DNA of 64,000 nucleotides. It comes from Caulobacter henricii (GTDB taxonomy: Bacteria > Pseudomonadota > Alphaproteobacteria > Caulobacterales > Caulobacteraceae). Under the pieces are notes generated by a model. It had not been told where the DNA came from and searched no databases. It was given only the letters and a program-made list of their open reading frames with translations. The stretch's first letter is position 1; the number at the start of each line of letters is the position of its first letter. A program made the position numbers and the translations under genes. This document shows positions 34,809 through 43,191 of this stretch, one piece after another. The stretch is taken from NCBI RefSeq assembly GCF_001414055.1, contig NZ_CP013002.1, forward strand, positions 1,178,001 to 1,242,000. Direction: 5' to 3'.

Positions 34809-34924
34809 GCCCCCTCCTGACCGCTATCGCGGTCGTCCTCCCCCTTGTCAGGGGGAAGATGAGATCCGAGCCCTTCATCTTCCCCCTCCGGCGGAAGACG
34901 GTCGCGCAGCGACCCGTAGGGGGC
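34809..34924. repeat. Intergenic nested palindromic repeat, copy 2
   Basis: GCCCCCTCCTGACC at the left and TAGGGGGC at the right enclose GGGGAAGATGA … TCATCTTCCCC. It shares its left edge (GCCCCCTCCTGACC) and inner arms with copy 1 at 2195-2323. Confidence 0.78.
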
Positions 34925-35036
34925 AAGTACGGGGATTGAGTCCGATCTATCCCCGGCGTTTTCCGAATAGACCCAAGTCCAATCAATGCCCTGCAAAAAG
35001 TCAGATCGCGCCAGTCCTCCGCGCTGAATCCGCCCG

Positions 35037-35345
35037 CATAATCAGTCTCAGCTGACAGCACGGGAAGGGCGTCCGGCCGGCGACTGAGACGGCTGTCAGG
35101 GGTGATCGAGCGGGGCCACCGGTCGGACGAAGGTCCGTGCCGGCGTGCTTAAAGAGAGGACAGGGGACGTAAACCTGTCCATCGGAGGCTGGCCAGGGCC
35201 TCCGCCCGTCCGAAGGTTCGCTCCGGGTCCCTCCGGTATCGGCGTGGCTGCAGCCAGAGGCTCAAGTCCGTCGCGAGGAGGACAAGGCCCGGGTGGGGTG
35301 AAGGGTTGAACCAGACCCGCGCGCCCCGGCCAGAGGGATAACGGT
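35037..35345. other. Hairpin-rich unexplained segment, possible structured RNA
   Basis: Gene-free by my reading. GTCTCAG (35045) pairs with CTGAGAC (35084) and CTGACAG (35052) pairs with CTGTCAG (35093), an interleaved order that gives a pseudoknot or two exclusive hairpins. GGACAGG/CCTGTCC (35158-35180) and CGGAGGC/GCCTCCG (35183-35204) are consecutive 7-bp hairpins. TGGCTGCAGCCA near 35248 is a 12-bp palindrome. A 79-codon minus-strand open frame at 35149-35388 has no recognised homology. RNase P, tmRNA, 6S and SRP RNA signatures were looked for and not found. Confidence 0.35.
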
Positions 35346-35476
35346 CACGTGGAGCGTCTGTCTTCGTCGAAACGGTACTTATTCGCACTCACATCCGGGC
35401 GAGGCCCGGGCGCTCCGCGACCCTTCCCATTCCCTCGGCGGTTTCCGCGCGAGGCTGCGAAACCGTGTCCGCCAGA

Positions 35477-35596
35477 CTTGCCCCGTAAGGGCTGCTGCGC
35501 AGCCGTCTTCCCCCGGAGGGGGAAGATGAAACGCGCGGACCTCATCTTCCCCCTTCGGGGGAAGACGACCTGCGAAGCAGGTCAGGAGGGGGCAAG
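35477..35596. repeat. Intergenic nested palindromic repeat, copy 3
   Basis: CTTGCCCC and GGGGCAAG outer arms enclose GTCTTCCCCC/GGGGGAAGAC and GGGGGAAGATGA/TCATCTTCCCCC. The inner arms equal those of copies 1 and 2; the left flank differs. It ends 49 bp before hisD. Confidence 0.8.
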
Positions 35597-35644
35597 TGCG
35601 CCATTGCCCCTTGTCTCCCCCGCAAAAACCCGCATCTACACGCC

Positions 35645-36940
35645 ATGCGCCGCTTCGACTTTTCCGACCCTGATTTCGCCGCCGCCTTCAGGGCCTTCCT
35701 CGCCGAAGATCGGGGATCGCCGGCCGATGTCGATGCCTCGGTCGTCGAGGTGCTGGACGCCGTCCGCACCGGCGGGATCCAGGCCGTCCTGGACCTGACC
35801 CGCAGGTTCGACCGCGTCGACCTGACCGAACAGACCGTCCGCGTCACGGCCGAGGAAATCGAGGCCGGCGCCGCGCAAACCCCCGCTGACGTGCGCGAGG
35901 CCATCGCCTTCGCAGCCGCCCGCATCCGCGCCTATCACGCCCGCCAGCGGCCGGCCGACCAGGCCTGGACCGACGAGGCCGGGGTGGAGCTGGGCTGGCG
36001 CTGGACGCCGATCGAGGCCGTGGGCGTCTATGTGCCCGGCGGCCGGGCGGCCTATCCCTCCACCGTGCTGATGAACGCCGTGCCCGCCCAGGTGGCCGGG
36101 GTCGACCGCATCGCCATGGTCACCCCGCCCGGCAAGCTGCAGCCGGCCGTGCTGGCCGCTGCCAAGGAGGCCGGGGTCACCGAGATCTGGCGCATCGGCG
36201 GGGCCCAGGCCGTCGCGGCCCTGGCCTATGGCGCAGGACCGATCCAGCCGGTCGACAAGATCGTCGGTCCCGGCAATGCCTATGTTACCGCCGCCAAGCG
36301 CCGCCTCTATGGCGTGGTCGGTATCGACGCCCTGGCGGGGCCTTCCGAAATCGTCGTCGTGGCCGACAACCAGAACAATCCCGACTGGATCGCCGCCGAC
36401 CTGCTGAGCCAGGCCGAGCACGACCCGGCCGCCCAGTCGATCCTGATCACCGACGATCCGGCCTTTGCCGACGCCGTCGAGGCTGCCATTATCGAGCGCC
36501 TCAAGACCCTGGCCACCGGCCAGGACGCCGCCGCCTCGTGGCGCGACCACGGCGCGGTGATCATCGCCCCGCTGGACGAGAGCCCGGCCCTGGTCGACGC
36601 CATAGCCCCCGAGCACGTCGAGTTCGCCCTGGACAATCCCGAGCGCCTGTCCGACCGCGTGCGCCACGCCGGGGCGATCTTCCTGGGGCGCCTGACGCCC
36701 GAAGCCATCGGCGACTATGTGGCCGGCTCCAACCACGTGCTGCCCACCAGCCGCGCGGCGCGCTTCCAGTCGGGCCTGTCGATCTATGACTTCCTCAAGC
36801 GCACCTCGATCGCCAAGTGCAATGCGGCCTCCTTTGCCATTCTGGGGCCGCACACGGCGGCCCTGGCCACGGTTGAAGGCCTGCCGGCCCACGCCCTTTC
36901 GGCGCAAATCCGGCTGGGCCGGTTGCCTTCCGAAGGCTGA
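35645..36940 (+). CDS. hisD: Histidinol dehydrogenase HisD
   Basis: 431-residue zinc enzyme for the last two oxidations of histidine biosynthesis (histidinol to histidine, NAD-dependent). Signature region IGGAQAVAALAYG, VDKIVGPGNAYVTAAKR and AGPSEIVVVAD are present, as are the Zn/catalytic His of LLSQAEHDPAAQS and the catalytic pair in IAPEHVEF; NHVLPTSRAARF closes the site. Full length. The other his genes are not in the window. It starts a collinear run with the UPF0262 gene 21 bp downstream. Confidence 0.97.
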   Translation: MRRFDFSDPDFAAAFRAFLAEDRGSPADVDASVVEVLDAVRTGGIQAVLDLTRRFDRVDLTEQTVRVTAEEIEAGAAQTPADVREAIAFAAARIRAYHARQRPADQAWTDEAGVELGWRWTPIEAVGVYVPGGRAAYPSTVLMNAVPAQVAGVDRIAMVTPPGKLQPAVLAAAKEAGVTEIWRIGGAQAVAALAYGAGPIQPVDKIVGPGNAYVTAAKRRLYGVVGIDALAGPSEIVVVADNQNNPDWIAADLLSQAEHDPAAQSILITDDPAFADAVEAAIIERLKTLATGQDAAASWRDHGAVIIAPLDESPALVDAIAPEHVEFALDNPERLSDRVRHAGAIFLGRLTPEAIGDYVAGSNHVLPTSRAARFQSGLSIYDFLKRTSIAKCNAASFAILGPHTAALATVEGLPAHALSAQIRLGRLPSEG

Positions 36941-36961
36941 CGGGCAAATCTCCGCCCAACC

Positions 36962-37438
36962 ATGACCGATGACCGCGCCAACCAGTATCTGAAGTCGATC
37001 GTCATTGACGATGACAGCCTTGCCGCCGCCTCGCGCGACCAGGAGCAGGAGCGTCAGGTCGCGATCTTCGATCTGCTTGATTCGAACTATTTCGAACCGG
37101 CGGACGGCCAGGGCGGTCCCTATGACCTGAAGCTCTCCCTGATCGAGAACCGGCTGGCCTTCGATATCGGCGGCCCCGGCTATGAGCGCCGGCACCTGCT
37201 GTCCCTGTCGCCCTTCAAGGGGGTGATCAAGGACTACTTCATGATCTGCGACAGCTATTATTCGGCGATCCGCAACTCGACGCCGCAGCAGATCGAGGCC
37301 CTGGATATGGGGCGGCGCGGCCTGCACAACGAAGGCTCGTCCCTGCTGCGCGAGCGCCTCGAGGGCAAGGTCAAGACCGACCTCGACACCGCAAGGCGGC
37401 TGTTCACCCTGATCTGCGCGCTGCACTGGCGAGGCTAG
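36962..37438 (+). CDS. UPF0262 family protein
   Basis: 158 residues matching the alphaproteobacterial UPF0262 family by its characteristic sequence: YLKSIVIDDDSLA, EQERQVAIFDLLDSNYFEP, PYDLKLSLIENRL and the late RRGLHNEGSSLLRERL. No catalytic motif or membrane segment is visible and the function is unknown. It sits in the conserved hisD - UPF0262 - phosphatase - infA neighbourhood and ends 6 bp before the next gene. Confidence 0.92.
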   Translation: MTDDRANQYLKSIVIDDDSLAAASRDQEQERQVAIFDLLDSNYFEPADGQGGPYDLKLSLIENRLAFDIGGPGYERRHLLSLSPFKGVIKDYFMICDSYYSAIRNSTPQQIEALDMGRRGLHNEGSSLLRERLEGKVKTDLDTARRLFTLICALHWRG

Positions 37439-37444
37439 GGCACC

Positions 37445-37900
37445 TTGCCTGCTCTGCCGGACGCCGTCCTCTTCACCTGCAATTTCAACCGGGTGCGCTC
37501 GCCCATGGCCGAGGGGCTGTTCAAGCGATTCTACGGCACCCGGGCCTTCGTTGATTCGTGCGGGCTGCGTGGCGACCCCACCGGCGAGGGGATCGACCCC
37601 TTCGTGATCGCCGTGATGGACGAGCTGGGCCTAGACGTTTCCGATCACAAGCCCAAGACCTTTGGCCAGCTGGAGGACGACAGTTTCGACGTCGTCGTGT
37701 CGCTCACCCCTGAGGCGCAGCACCGCGCCGTCGAGCTGGCGCGGGACCGGGCGGTCGAAATCGAATACTGGCCGACCCATGACCCCACCCTGGTCGACGG
37801 CTCGCGGGAGGCGCGGCTGGCGGCCTATCGCGAGGTCCGCGACGACCTGGCCGAGGCCATCAAGAGACGTTTCGGCGCGCCATCGACGTTTGGGGGGTGA
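37445..37900 (+). CDS. Low-molecular-weight phosphatase / ArsC-like protein
   Basis: 151 residues with a C-X5-R P-loop at the N-terminus ([17 protein letters not shown]; Cys12 to Arg18) and a late acidic-loop [13 protein letters not shown] that may supply the general acid. The fold class is LMW-PTP/thioredoxin-type arsenate reductase; the extra resolving cysteines of arsenate reductases are not evident, so a phosphatase role is more likely. TTG at 37445 must be used, because the next ATG comes after the catalytic loop. AGGG lies four bases upstream. Confidence 0.82.
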   Translation: MPALPDAVLFTCNFNRVRSPMAEGLFKRFYGTRAFVDSCGLRGDPTGEGIDPFVIAVMDELGLDVSDHKPKTFGQLEDDSFDVVVSLTPEAQHRAVELARDRAVEIEYWPTHDPTLVDGSREARLAAYREVRDDLAEAIKRRFGAPSTFGG

Positions 37901-37997
37901 ATGCGCTATAGAGGCGCCTCGCTGCGACGGCTCACGTCTCGACCACCCCGGTCGGGGCGTCCGCGCGGCTATCTGTTTGCTCCCATTGAGAGGCCTG

Positions 37998-38216
37998 ATG
38001 GCTAAGGAAGAACTTCTTGAGTTTCCCGGTACGGTCAGCGAACTGCTGCCCAATGCGACCTTTCGCGTGACGCTGGAAAACGCCCACGAGATCATCGCCC
38101 ACACCGCCGGCAAGATGCGCAAGAACCGCATCCGCGTTCTGGCCGGTGACAAGGTGCTGGTCGAAATGACGCCCTATGACCTGACCAAGGGCCGCATCAC
38201 CTACCGGTTCAAGTAG
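37998..38216 (+). CDS. infA: Translation initiation factor IF-1
   Basis: 72-residue S1/OB-fold protein binding the ribosomal A site during initiation. The sequence ([48 protein letters not shown]) is near-universal for the family and full length. A TATAGA-like element and a short GC hairpin lie in the 97 bp upstream, so it probably has its own promoter. Maf begins 6 bp downstream. Confidence 0.98.
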   Translation: MAKEELLEFPGTVSELLPNATFRVTLENAHEIIAHTAGKMRKNRIRVLAGDKVLVEMTPYDLTKGRITYRFK

Positions 38217-38221
38217 GATTG

Positions 38222-38818
38222 ATGGCCTCGCAGACGGCCGTCCAGCCGGCGCTGGTTCTGGCCAGCGCGAGCCCCCGGCGCCTTGATCTGCTCAAGCAGG
38301 TCGGTGTCACGCCAGACCGTATCGATCCCGCCGACATCGATGAAACGCCCGAGCGCGATGAGACGCCGCGTCTCCACGCCCTGCGACTGGCGCGGCAAAA
38401 GGCGCGTGCTGTGGCGAGTCGGGCTCCGGGCGACTTTGTCCTGGCGGCGGATACGGTCGTCGCCGTCGGGCGACGGATCCTGCCCAAGGCCGAGACCGAG
38501 GACCAGGCGATCCACTGCCTGTCCCTGCTGTCGGGCCGCAATCACAAGGTGCTGACGGCTGTGGCCGCGATCGCGCCGGATGGCCGCGAGGCGGCACGGC
38601 TGGTTGAGACGCGGGTACAGGTCAAGCGCCTGTCCGAACTAGAACGCGCCGACTATCTGGCCAGCGGCGAATGGCGCGGCAAGGCCGGCGGCTATGCCGT
38701 CCAGGGCGTTGCCGGCGGCTTCATCATCGACCTGCAGGGCTCCTATACCGGCGTGGTCGGCCTGCCGCTCTATGAGACCCTGAACCTGCTGCGCGGCCTG
38801 GGCTGGAGCGGCTCATGA
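38222..38818 (+). CDS. maf: Maf-family nucleotide pyrophosphatase
   Basis: 198-residue Maf protein that hydrolyses non-canonical or specific nucleoside triphosphates (dTTP/UTP-type activity in the YhdE branch). Motifs: [16 protein letters not shown], the metal-site Asp in [39 protein letters not shown] and [17 protein letters not shown] at 38222 is chosen over a TTG three bases earlier. Its stop overlaps the RNase gene start (ATGA). Confidence 0.94.
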   Translation: MASQTAVQPALVLASASPRRLDLLKQVGVTPDRIDPADIDETPERDETPRLHALRLARQKARAVASRAPGDFVLAADTVVAVGRRILPKAETEDQAIHCLSLLSGRNHKVLTAVAAIAPDGREAARLVETRVQVKRLSELERADYLASGEWRGKAGGYAVQGVAGGFIIDLQGSYTGVVGLPLYETLNLLRGLGWSGS

Positions 38819-39858
38819 GTGAACGTCGGGCCTATCTCTACAAGGGCGTCGGCGAGACGGTCGGTGTCGTCACCCTGGATGGCCGGCCGGAACGGCTGAT
38901 CGCCACCTGGGACGGTGATGATCCTCTGGACGTCGAAGGCGTTCGCGGCGTGGCCCGCATCCGCAAGATCGAGAAGGCCTTCGCCTCCGCCTTTGTGCAA
39001 CTGCCCGGCGGCCAGGATGTGCTGCTACCCCTGCGCCCAGACATGCCCAAGCTGGTCGAGGGCGGGCTGGTCGAGATCGAGATCCGGACCCCCTCGCGTC
39101 GCGACAAGGCGGCCGTGGCGCGGTTCATCGGGGAAGGGGAGGGCGAGCCGCGTGTGCTCGAACCGGCCTTTACCGTCGAGCAGCAGCTGCGGCTTCTGGT
39201 CAAGTCCGGGTCGCCGACCGGGGGCGAGGCGGCCCTGCAGGCCGTTGAGGCCGCCGAGGCCGAGGCTCTGGAGACGGTCTTCGCCCTGCCTGGCGGCGGC
39301 GATATCAGCATCGAGCCGACCCGGGCCTTGGTGGCGGTCGATGTCGACCTGGGTGCACGCGAAGGCCTGGACGCCAAGCGTGCGGCCCGACAGGCCAATA
39401 TGGCCGCCCTTGGCGTCGCGGCGCGCATCCTGCGGCTCAAGGGCCTGGGCGGGATCGTCGTCTTTGACCTCGTGGGCCGGGGTCATGACGGCCAGGCCCT
39501 GTCAACGGCGGCCCGCAATGCCTTTTCCGTCGACAATCCCGGCGTAGCGATCGGCGCGATCAGCCGGTTTGGCACGCTGGAAATGACCCTGCCGCGTCGC
39601 AGTCGATCGATTCTCGACCGTTTGCTGGAGGTCGACGGCCAGCCGCGGCCTGCCGCCATGGCGCGTCGGGTTGCGCGGGCCCTGGAGCGCGAGGGGAGGG
39701 CCGATCCCGGCGGCCGCCTTCTTGCCCGCTGCGCCCCGATCGTCGCTGACGCCTTTGCCGAGCTGGATAGCGGAGTCGCGGACCGTCTGGGTCGCCGATT
39801 CGTCATTGAGCCCGTCGCTGGCTGGTCGGTTGAGCGCCTGGAGGTGTGCGTAAGATGA
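38815..39858 (+). CDS. Ribonuclease E/G family protein (short form)
   Basis: 347 residues. An N-terminal S1-like region ([13 protein letters not shown] … [15 protein letters not shown]) is followed by a partial RNase E/G catalytic domain with catalytic-Asp candidates in [14 protein letters not shown] and [10 protein letters not shown]. The usual RNase G is about 490 residues and ends in a zinc-link (CPxC) for tetramerisation; neither that motif nor much of the sensor region is present here. It overlaps maf and yacG by ATGA on both sides, as in related genomes. Probably processes RNA, but activity is less certain than for the long forms. Confidence 0.85.
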   Translation: MSERRAYLYKGVGETVGVVTLDGRPERLIATWDGDDPLDVEGVRGVARIRKIEKAFASAFVQLPGGQDVLLPLRPDMPKLVEGGLVEIEIRTPSRRDKAAVARFIGEGEGEPRVLEPAFTVEQQLRLLVKSGSPTGGEAALQAVEAAEAEALETVFALPGGGDISIEPTRALVAVDVDLGAREGLDAKRAARQANMAALGVAARILRLKGLGGIVVFDLVGRGHDGQALSTAARNAFSVDNPGVAIGAISRFGTLEMTLPRRSRSILDRLLEVDGQPRPAAMARRVARALEREGRADPGGRLLARCAPIVADAFAELDSGVADRLGRRFVIEPVAGWSVERLEVCVR

Positions 39859-40034
39859 GCAATGCCTGCCCCATCTGCAGCAAGCCCGTCGATCCGGCGT
39901 TCCGTCCCTTTTGCTCCAAGCGTTGCTCTGACGTGGATCTGCAGCGCTGGCTTTCGGAACGTTACGTGGTCCCGGCGACGGACGATGAGGGAGTGAATCC
40001 CGGCTCGGGCGACATCTACAGGAATGACGATTAG
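39855..40034 (+). CDS. yacG: DNA gyrase inhibitor YacG
   Basis: 59-residue zinc-ribbon protein. Zn ligands Cys5, Cys8, Cys20 and Cys24 (CPIC … FCSKRC), followed by DLQRWLSERYVVP. YacG binds GyrB and inhibits gyrase in E. coli. ATG at 39855 overlaps the RNase stop. Last gene of the operon, before tRNA-Phe. Confidence 0.95.
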   Translation: MSNACPICSKPVDPAFRPFCSKRCSDVDLQRWLSERYVVPATDDEGVNPGSGDIYRNDD

Positions 40035-40126
40035 GGCGCTGGACAACCAAATCGGCCTCGCCTATAGACGCGGCTCCCCGCTGTGAGGCGGGCGCTGAAG
40101 CGGTTTTTGGACCGCTTGGCCCAAGG

Positions 40127-40202
40127 GCCTGGATAGCTCAGTTGGTAGAGCAGCGGATTGAAAATCCGCGTGTCGCTGGTTCGAATCCGGCTCCAGGCAC
40201 CA
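40127..40202 (+). tRNA. tRNA-Phe (GAA)
   Basis: 76 nt with encoded CCA. Acceptor GCCTGGA/TCCAGGC, anticodon stem CGGAT/ATCCG around loop TGAAAAT (anticodon GAA), T-arm GGTTCGAATCC. A hairpin AAGCGGTTTTTGGACCGCTT lies just upstream, perhaps a leader-processing stem. Confidence 0.97.
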
Positions 40203-40846
40203 CTATCTTTTCAAGTGTTTGGAAACGGTCGCGAGCGGGCCTTGGACGCTTATGCCGTCGATCCGCATCGACTTGCGCGCTTTGGTCGCATCTTTGGCTT
40301 TGGGATCGGCGGGAATCGTCGGGCGATATCGAATTTCGGCACGGTTATGCGGCCTGGGCCAAGGGGTTCGATATTTGGCAGGCGCAATGTCATCGTTGCC
40401 CGTGCCTCATCAACCGTCGTTTTGTGGTTTTGCTGCATTGCAGCATGAACTTTCCCGTTGATAGGGAAAAACCGCCCTTAAATCCTGATTTCGCATTTGT
40501 GCGCTGCAGCAAGGGGTGCCCGGGCATCGGCGCGACGACGATTTTATGCCCAGAAGAACCTCTTGACGGTACGAAAAGGGGTTGCCAAAGGACCCCTGCC
40601 GCAATTCTAACATTGGGGTAAGGTCAAAGCCTCTTCGGGGGCTTTGGTCATCCGCGCTTCGAAACGATCCTTCTGGAGGGCCTAGTCCTCGTGAGGGGCG
40701 TAACGGGTCGAGCGCAGCGAAGCGGGTCCGCTGAGGTTGGAAGAGAAATCGACCGCCTTAGGGGACTATTCAGAGTTAGGGTAGAAACGCTCTCGCGCGA
40801 CGACCCTCGGTCCAAACGTGCTAGACCAATCAGGAACTGGCGACAG
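40203..40846. other. Gene-free region upstream of exbB
   Basis: 644 bp after tRNA-Phe with no convincing gene; local GC is lower than average. A TTGCCA (about 40583) and TTCTAA pair with 17-bp spacing could be the exbB promoter, giving a leader of about 240 nt. The leader contains the hairpin AAAGCCTCTTCGGGGGCTTT near 40627. No integrase or att-like repeat of the tRNA end was seen. Confidence 0.5.
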
Positions 40847-41740
40847 ATGCTCGACATTAAACGGAAGACCCCCCTCATCGCTCTCGTTGGCGCCATGGCG
40901 CTGATGGTAAGCGCTCCCGCTTTCGCTCAGGACGCCGCGGCTACCGCCCCGGCCGCCGCCGAAAGCACCGCCGCACCGGCCGCTGATGCCGCCGTTGCCC
41001 CGGCCCCGGCTCCTGCTGAAGAGCCTGCTGCCGAAGAAGCCAAGAAGGAAAGCCACTCGCTGACCCCGGTCGGCATGTTCATGGCGGCTGGCGTGGTCGT
41101 TAAGGTCGTGATGATCGGCCTGATCCTCGCCTCGGTGTTCTCGTGGGTTCTGCTGATCACGAAGATGTTCGAGTTCGGCGCTCTCAATAAGCAGTCCGAC
41201 AAGTTCCTCGAAGCCTTCCGCGGCGCCCGTTCGATCGCTGACATCGCGCGCATCGGTTCGTCGGAAGAATTCGAAGGCAACCCGATGGCCGACATGGCCG
41301 CTGCGGCTGGTCAAGAAGTCGAACTGTCGCGTCAAGCTGGCCTGGCGGTCGGCGGCGAGCACCGTGACTCGACCATCGCTCGTGCAAGCTACGCCATCAA
41401 CGCCGTGCAAGCCTCGCTCGCCAAGCGCCTGTCGGGTGGCATGGTGTTCCTGGCCTCGGTCGGCTCGGGTGGTCCGTTCATTGGTCTGTTCGGTACGGTT
41501 TACGGGATCATGACCTCGTTCATCGGCATTGCGAACACCAACACGACCAACCTGGCCGTCGTCGCTCCCGGTATCGCCGAAGCGCTGCTCGCCACGGGTA
41601 TCGGTCTGTTCGCCGCTATTCCGGCCGTTATCTTCTACAACTACTTCCAGACCCGCATCTCGGCCTACGGCACGCGCTCGGAAGGCTTCGTTGCTGAACT
41701 GATGAACGCCATTTCGCGCCAACTCGACAAAGGGGCGTAA
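40847..41740 (+). CDS. exbB: ExbB / MotA-TolQ-ExbB proton channel subunit
   Basis: 297 residues. Signal-peptide-like start (TPLIALVGAMALMVSAPAFA), an Ala/Pro-rich periplasmic stretch to about 70, then three membrane helices: about 77-105, 200-225 (GMVFLASVGSGGPFIGLFGTVYG) and 240-262. The middle GPFIGLFGTVYGIMTSF is the family signature. With ExbD it converts proton flow into work on TonB. ATG at 40847 is used because the signal sequence starts there; the frame is open 52 codons upstream. Codon use is notably biased towards highly expressed patterns. Confidence 0.95.
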   Translation: MLDIKRKTPLIALVGAMALMVSAPAFAQDAAATAPAAAESTAAPAADAAVAPAPAPAEEPAAEEAKKESHSLTPVGMFMAAGVVVKVVMIGLILASVFSWVLLITKMFEFGALNKQSDKFLEAFRGARSIADIARIGSSEEFEGNPMADMAAAAGQEVELSRQAGLAVGGEHRDSTIARASYAINAVQASLAKRLSGGMVFLASVGSGGPFIGLFGTVYGIMTSFIGIANTNTTNLAVVAPGIAEALLATGIGLFAAIPAVIFYNYFQTRISAYGTRSEGFVAELMNAISRQLDKGA

Positions 41741-41745
41741 CTCCG

Positions 41746-42177
41746 ATGGCCGCCAAACTCTCAGGCGGTGGGGGCGACAGGTTTAACGTCGAACAGAACA
41801 GCGAGATCAACGTTACGCCCTTCGTGGACGTTATGCTGGTTCTCCTGATCATCTTCATGGTGGCGGCTCCGCTCGCCTCCGTGACGGTCGAAGTAAACCT
41901 GCCGCCGGCGGTTGCGAAACAGTCGGAGACCCCGCCGAAGCCGGTCTACATCTCCATCCAGGAGTCGGGCAAAGTCTATATCGGCGACTTTGAAACGACT
42001 GTTGATACGATGGGGCAGGACCTCGCGAAGAACATCGGCAGACGCGATCCGACTAAGGAGCGTATCTACATCCGTGCTGACGAGAAGACTCGCTATGGAG
42101 CTTTCATGGAGGTGATGAACACCCTCCAGGATAACGGCTTCTACAGCGTGGCGCTCATCGGCCGGGAAGATAACTAG
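41746..42177 (+). CDS. exbD: ExbD proton channel subunit
   Basis: 143 residues. One membrane helix at about 23-45 holds the essential Asp (INVTPFVDVMLVLLIIFMV); the periplasmic domain carries YISIQESGKVYIGD and ERIYIRADEKTRYG typical of ExbD. It works with ExbB as the stator driving TonB. Five bases separate it from exbB, and tonB follows nine bases on. Confidence 0.95.
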   Translation: MAAKLSGGGGDRFNVEQNSEINVTPFVDVMLVLLIIFMVAAPLASVTVEVNLPPAVAKQSETPPKPVYISIQESGKVYIGDFETTVDTMGQDLAKNIGRRDPTKERIYIRADEKTRYGAFMEVMNTLQDNGFYSVALIGREDN

Positions 42178-42186
42178 GGGTGGTGC

Positions 42187-42915
42187 ATGGCTGAACAACA
42201 AACGCCCGAGCATCGCCGCTACGATCCGCTCACCTCGGACGGGCCTCGACGGAAGAAGGGTCTTGGTGCCTTTGGTATCGCGACCCTAGTCGTGGTCGGC
42301 TTGCACGCTGCTTTGTTTGCCTATCTGGCGAAGCAGAAGTTCGAGTCGGTCTTCAAGGAGTACTCGGACGACGCCGTGGACGTGGAGCTTCCGCCCCCGC
42401 CCCCGCCGCCGCCTCCGCCGCCTCCGCCGCCGCCCCCGACCAATGAGCCCCCGCCTCCGCCGGCGGTGGTCCAGCCGCGTCCTCCGATAGCGCCGCCGCC
42501 GGACATCACGCCGCCGCCGCCGCTGCCGATCCCTCCTGTTGAAAAGCGGGTGGAACAGACAGCGCCGCCGGTGATCTCGGCAGCTCCGCCGGTGGCTACG
42601 CCGCCGCCGCGCGCTTCGGTGATCACGCGTCCGGACTGGGCCCGCAAGCCCAGCGGTGATGACATGGCCCGGTACTACCCGGACCGTGCCCAACGGATGG
42701 AAGTCAACGGCCGCGCGACGATCTCGTGCACCGTGACGGCCAAGGGAACTCTGGAAGGCTGCTCTGTGGTCTCCGAGAACCCCGCCGACTACGGCTTCGG
42801 TGAAGCGGCGCTGCGACTGTCGCGCCTCTTCCGGATGAAGCCGAAGACCGTCGACGGTGCACCCGTCGACGGTGGTGCCATCACGGTTCCGATCGTCTTC
42901 CAGGTCCCGCAATAG
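42187..42915 (+). CDS. tonB: Energy transducer TonB (first copy)
   Basis: 242 residues. Cytosolic N-terminus, one anchor helix at about 28-48 (GIATLVVVGLHAALFAYLA), a long proline-rich spacer at 69-150 including an uninterrupted run of about 16 prolines, and a C-terminal TonB domain (RYYPDRAQRMEVNGRATISC … GFGEAALRLSRLF). It links the ExbBD motor to outer-membrane receptors. Its C-terminal domain is clearly paralogous to the TonB at 51168-51872. Last gene of the operon; a strong terminator follows. Confidence 0.95.
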   Translation: MAEQQTPEHRRYDPLTSDGPRRKKGLGAFGIATLVVVGLHAALFAYLAKQKFESVFKEYSDDAVDVELPPPPPPPPPPPPPPPPTNEPPPPPAVVQPRPPIAPPPDITPPPPLPIPPVEKRVEQTAPPVISAAPPVATPPPRASVITRPDWARKPSGDDMARYYPDRAQRMEVNGRATISCTVTAKGTLEGCSVVSENPADYGFGEAALRLSRLFRMKPKTVDGAPVDGGAITVPIVFQVPQ

Positions 42916-42941
42916 GGCCAGGACTGACCGGCAAAGATGGG

Positions 42942-42979
42942 AACGCCCCGGAGTTTCGGCTCCGGGGCGTTTTCCTTTT
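42942..42979 (+). terminator. Rho-independent terminator after tonB
   Basis: AACGCCCCGGAG - TTTCGG - CTCCGGGGCGTT, a perfect 12-bp stem, then TTCCTTTTG. Confidence 0.9.
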
Positions 42980-43043
42980 GCGTGGGCCGTTTCGGTGCTT
43001 GATCCGGCTCGCGCCTCCGACTAAAGACACTCCCTCGCGATGC

Positions 43044-43120
43044 GCCGCCTTAGCTCAGTTGGTTAGAGCGCCGGTTTGTGGAACCGGAGGTCCTCAGTTC
43101 AAGCCTGAGAGGCGGTACCA
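43044..43120 (+). tRNA. tRNA-His (GTG), no encoded G-1, A73
   Basis: 77 nt with encoded CCA. Acceptor GCCGCCT/AGGCGGT, anticodon stem CCGGT/ACCGG around TTGTGGA (anticodon GTG), T-arm CTCAG/CTGAG with loop TTCAAGC. The base before the acceptor is C, not G, and the discriminator is A. This is the alphaproteobacterial form that escapes the otherwise universal G-1 identity rule. Confidence 0.95.
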
Positions 43121-43133
43121 TCGCCAGCGACAA

Positions 43134-43165
43134 AAAAGGCCCCGGCGGAAGCCGGGGCCTTTTCG
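43134..43165. terminator. Bidirectional terminator between tRNA-His and thiolase
   Basis: AAAAGGCCCCGGC - GGAA - GCCGGGGCCTTTT, with A-run on the left and T-run on the right, so it can serve both the tRNA and the converging thiolase gene. Confidence 0.9.
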
Positions 43166-43191
43166 TTTGTCGGGATCGAACGCGTCGGGTG

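Noticed and set aside
34980..35350. RNase P RNA, tmRNA, 6S or SRP RNA in the gap before hisD
   Set aside because: GAGGAAAGTCC and other RNase P cores, the tmRNA tag codons and the SRP GGAAG/AGCAG loops were sought on both strands and not found.
35149..35388. 79-codon minus-strand open frame in the gap before hisD
   Set aside because: It lies over the hairpin-rich segment, has no convincing ribosome site and no motif I recognise. I treated it as a chance frame over a possibly structured region, not as a gene.
40142..40621. 160-codon open frame starting inside tRNA-Phe
   Set aside because: It begins within the tRNA gene, has no ribosome site and shows composition of non-coding DNA.
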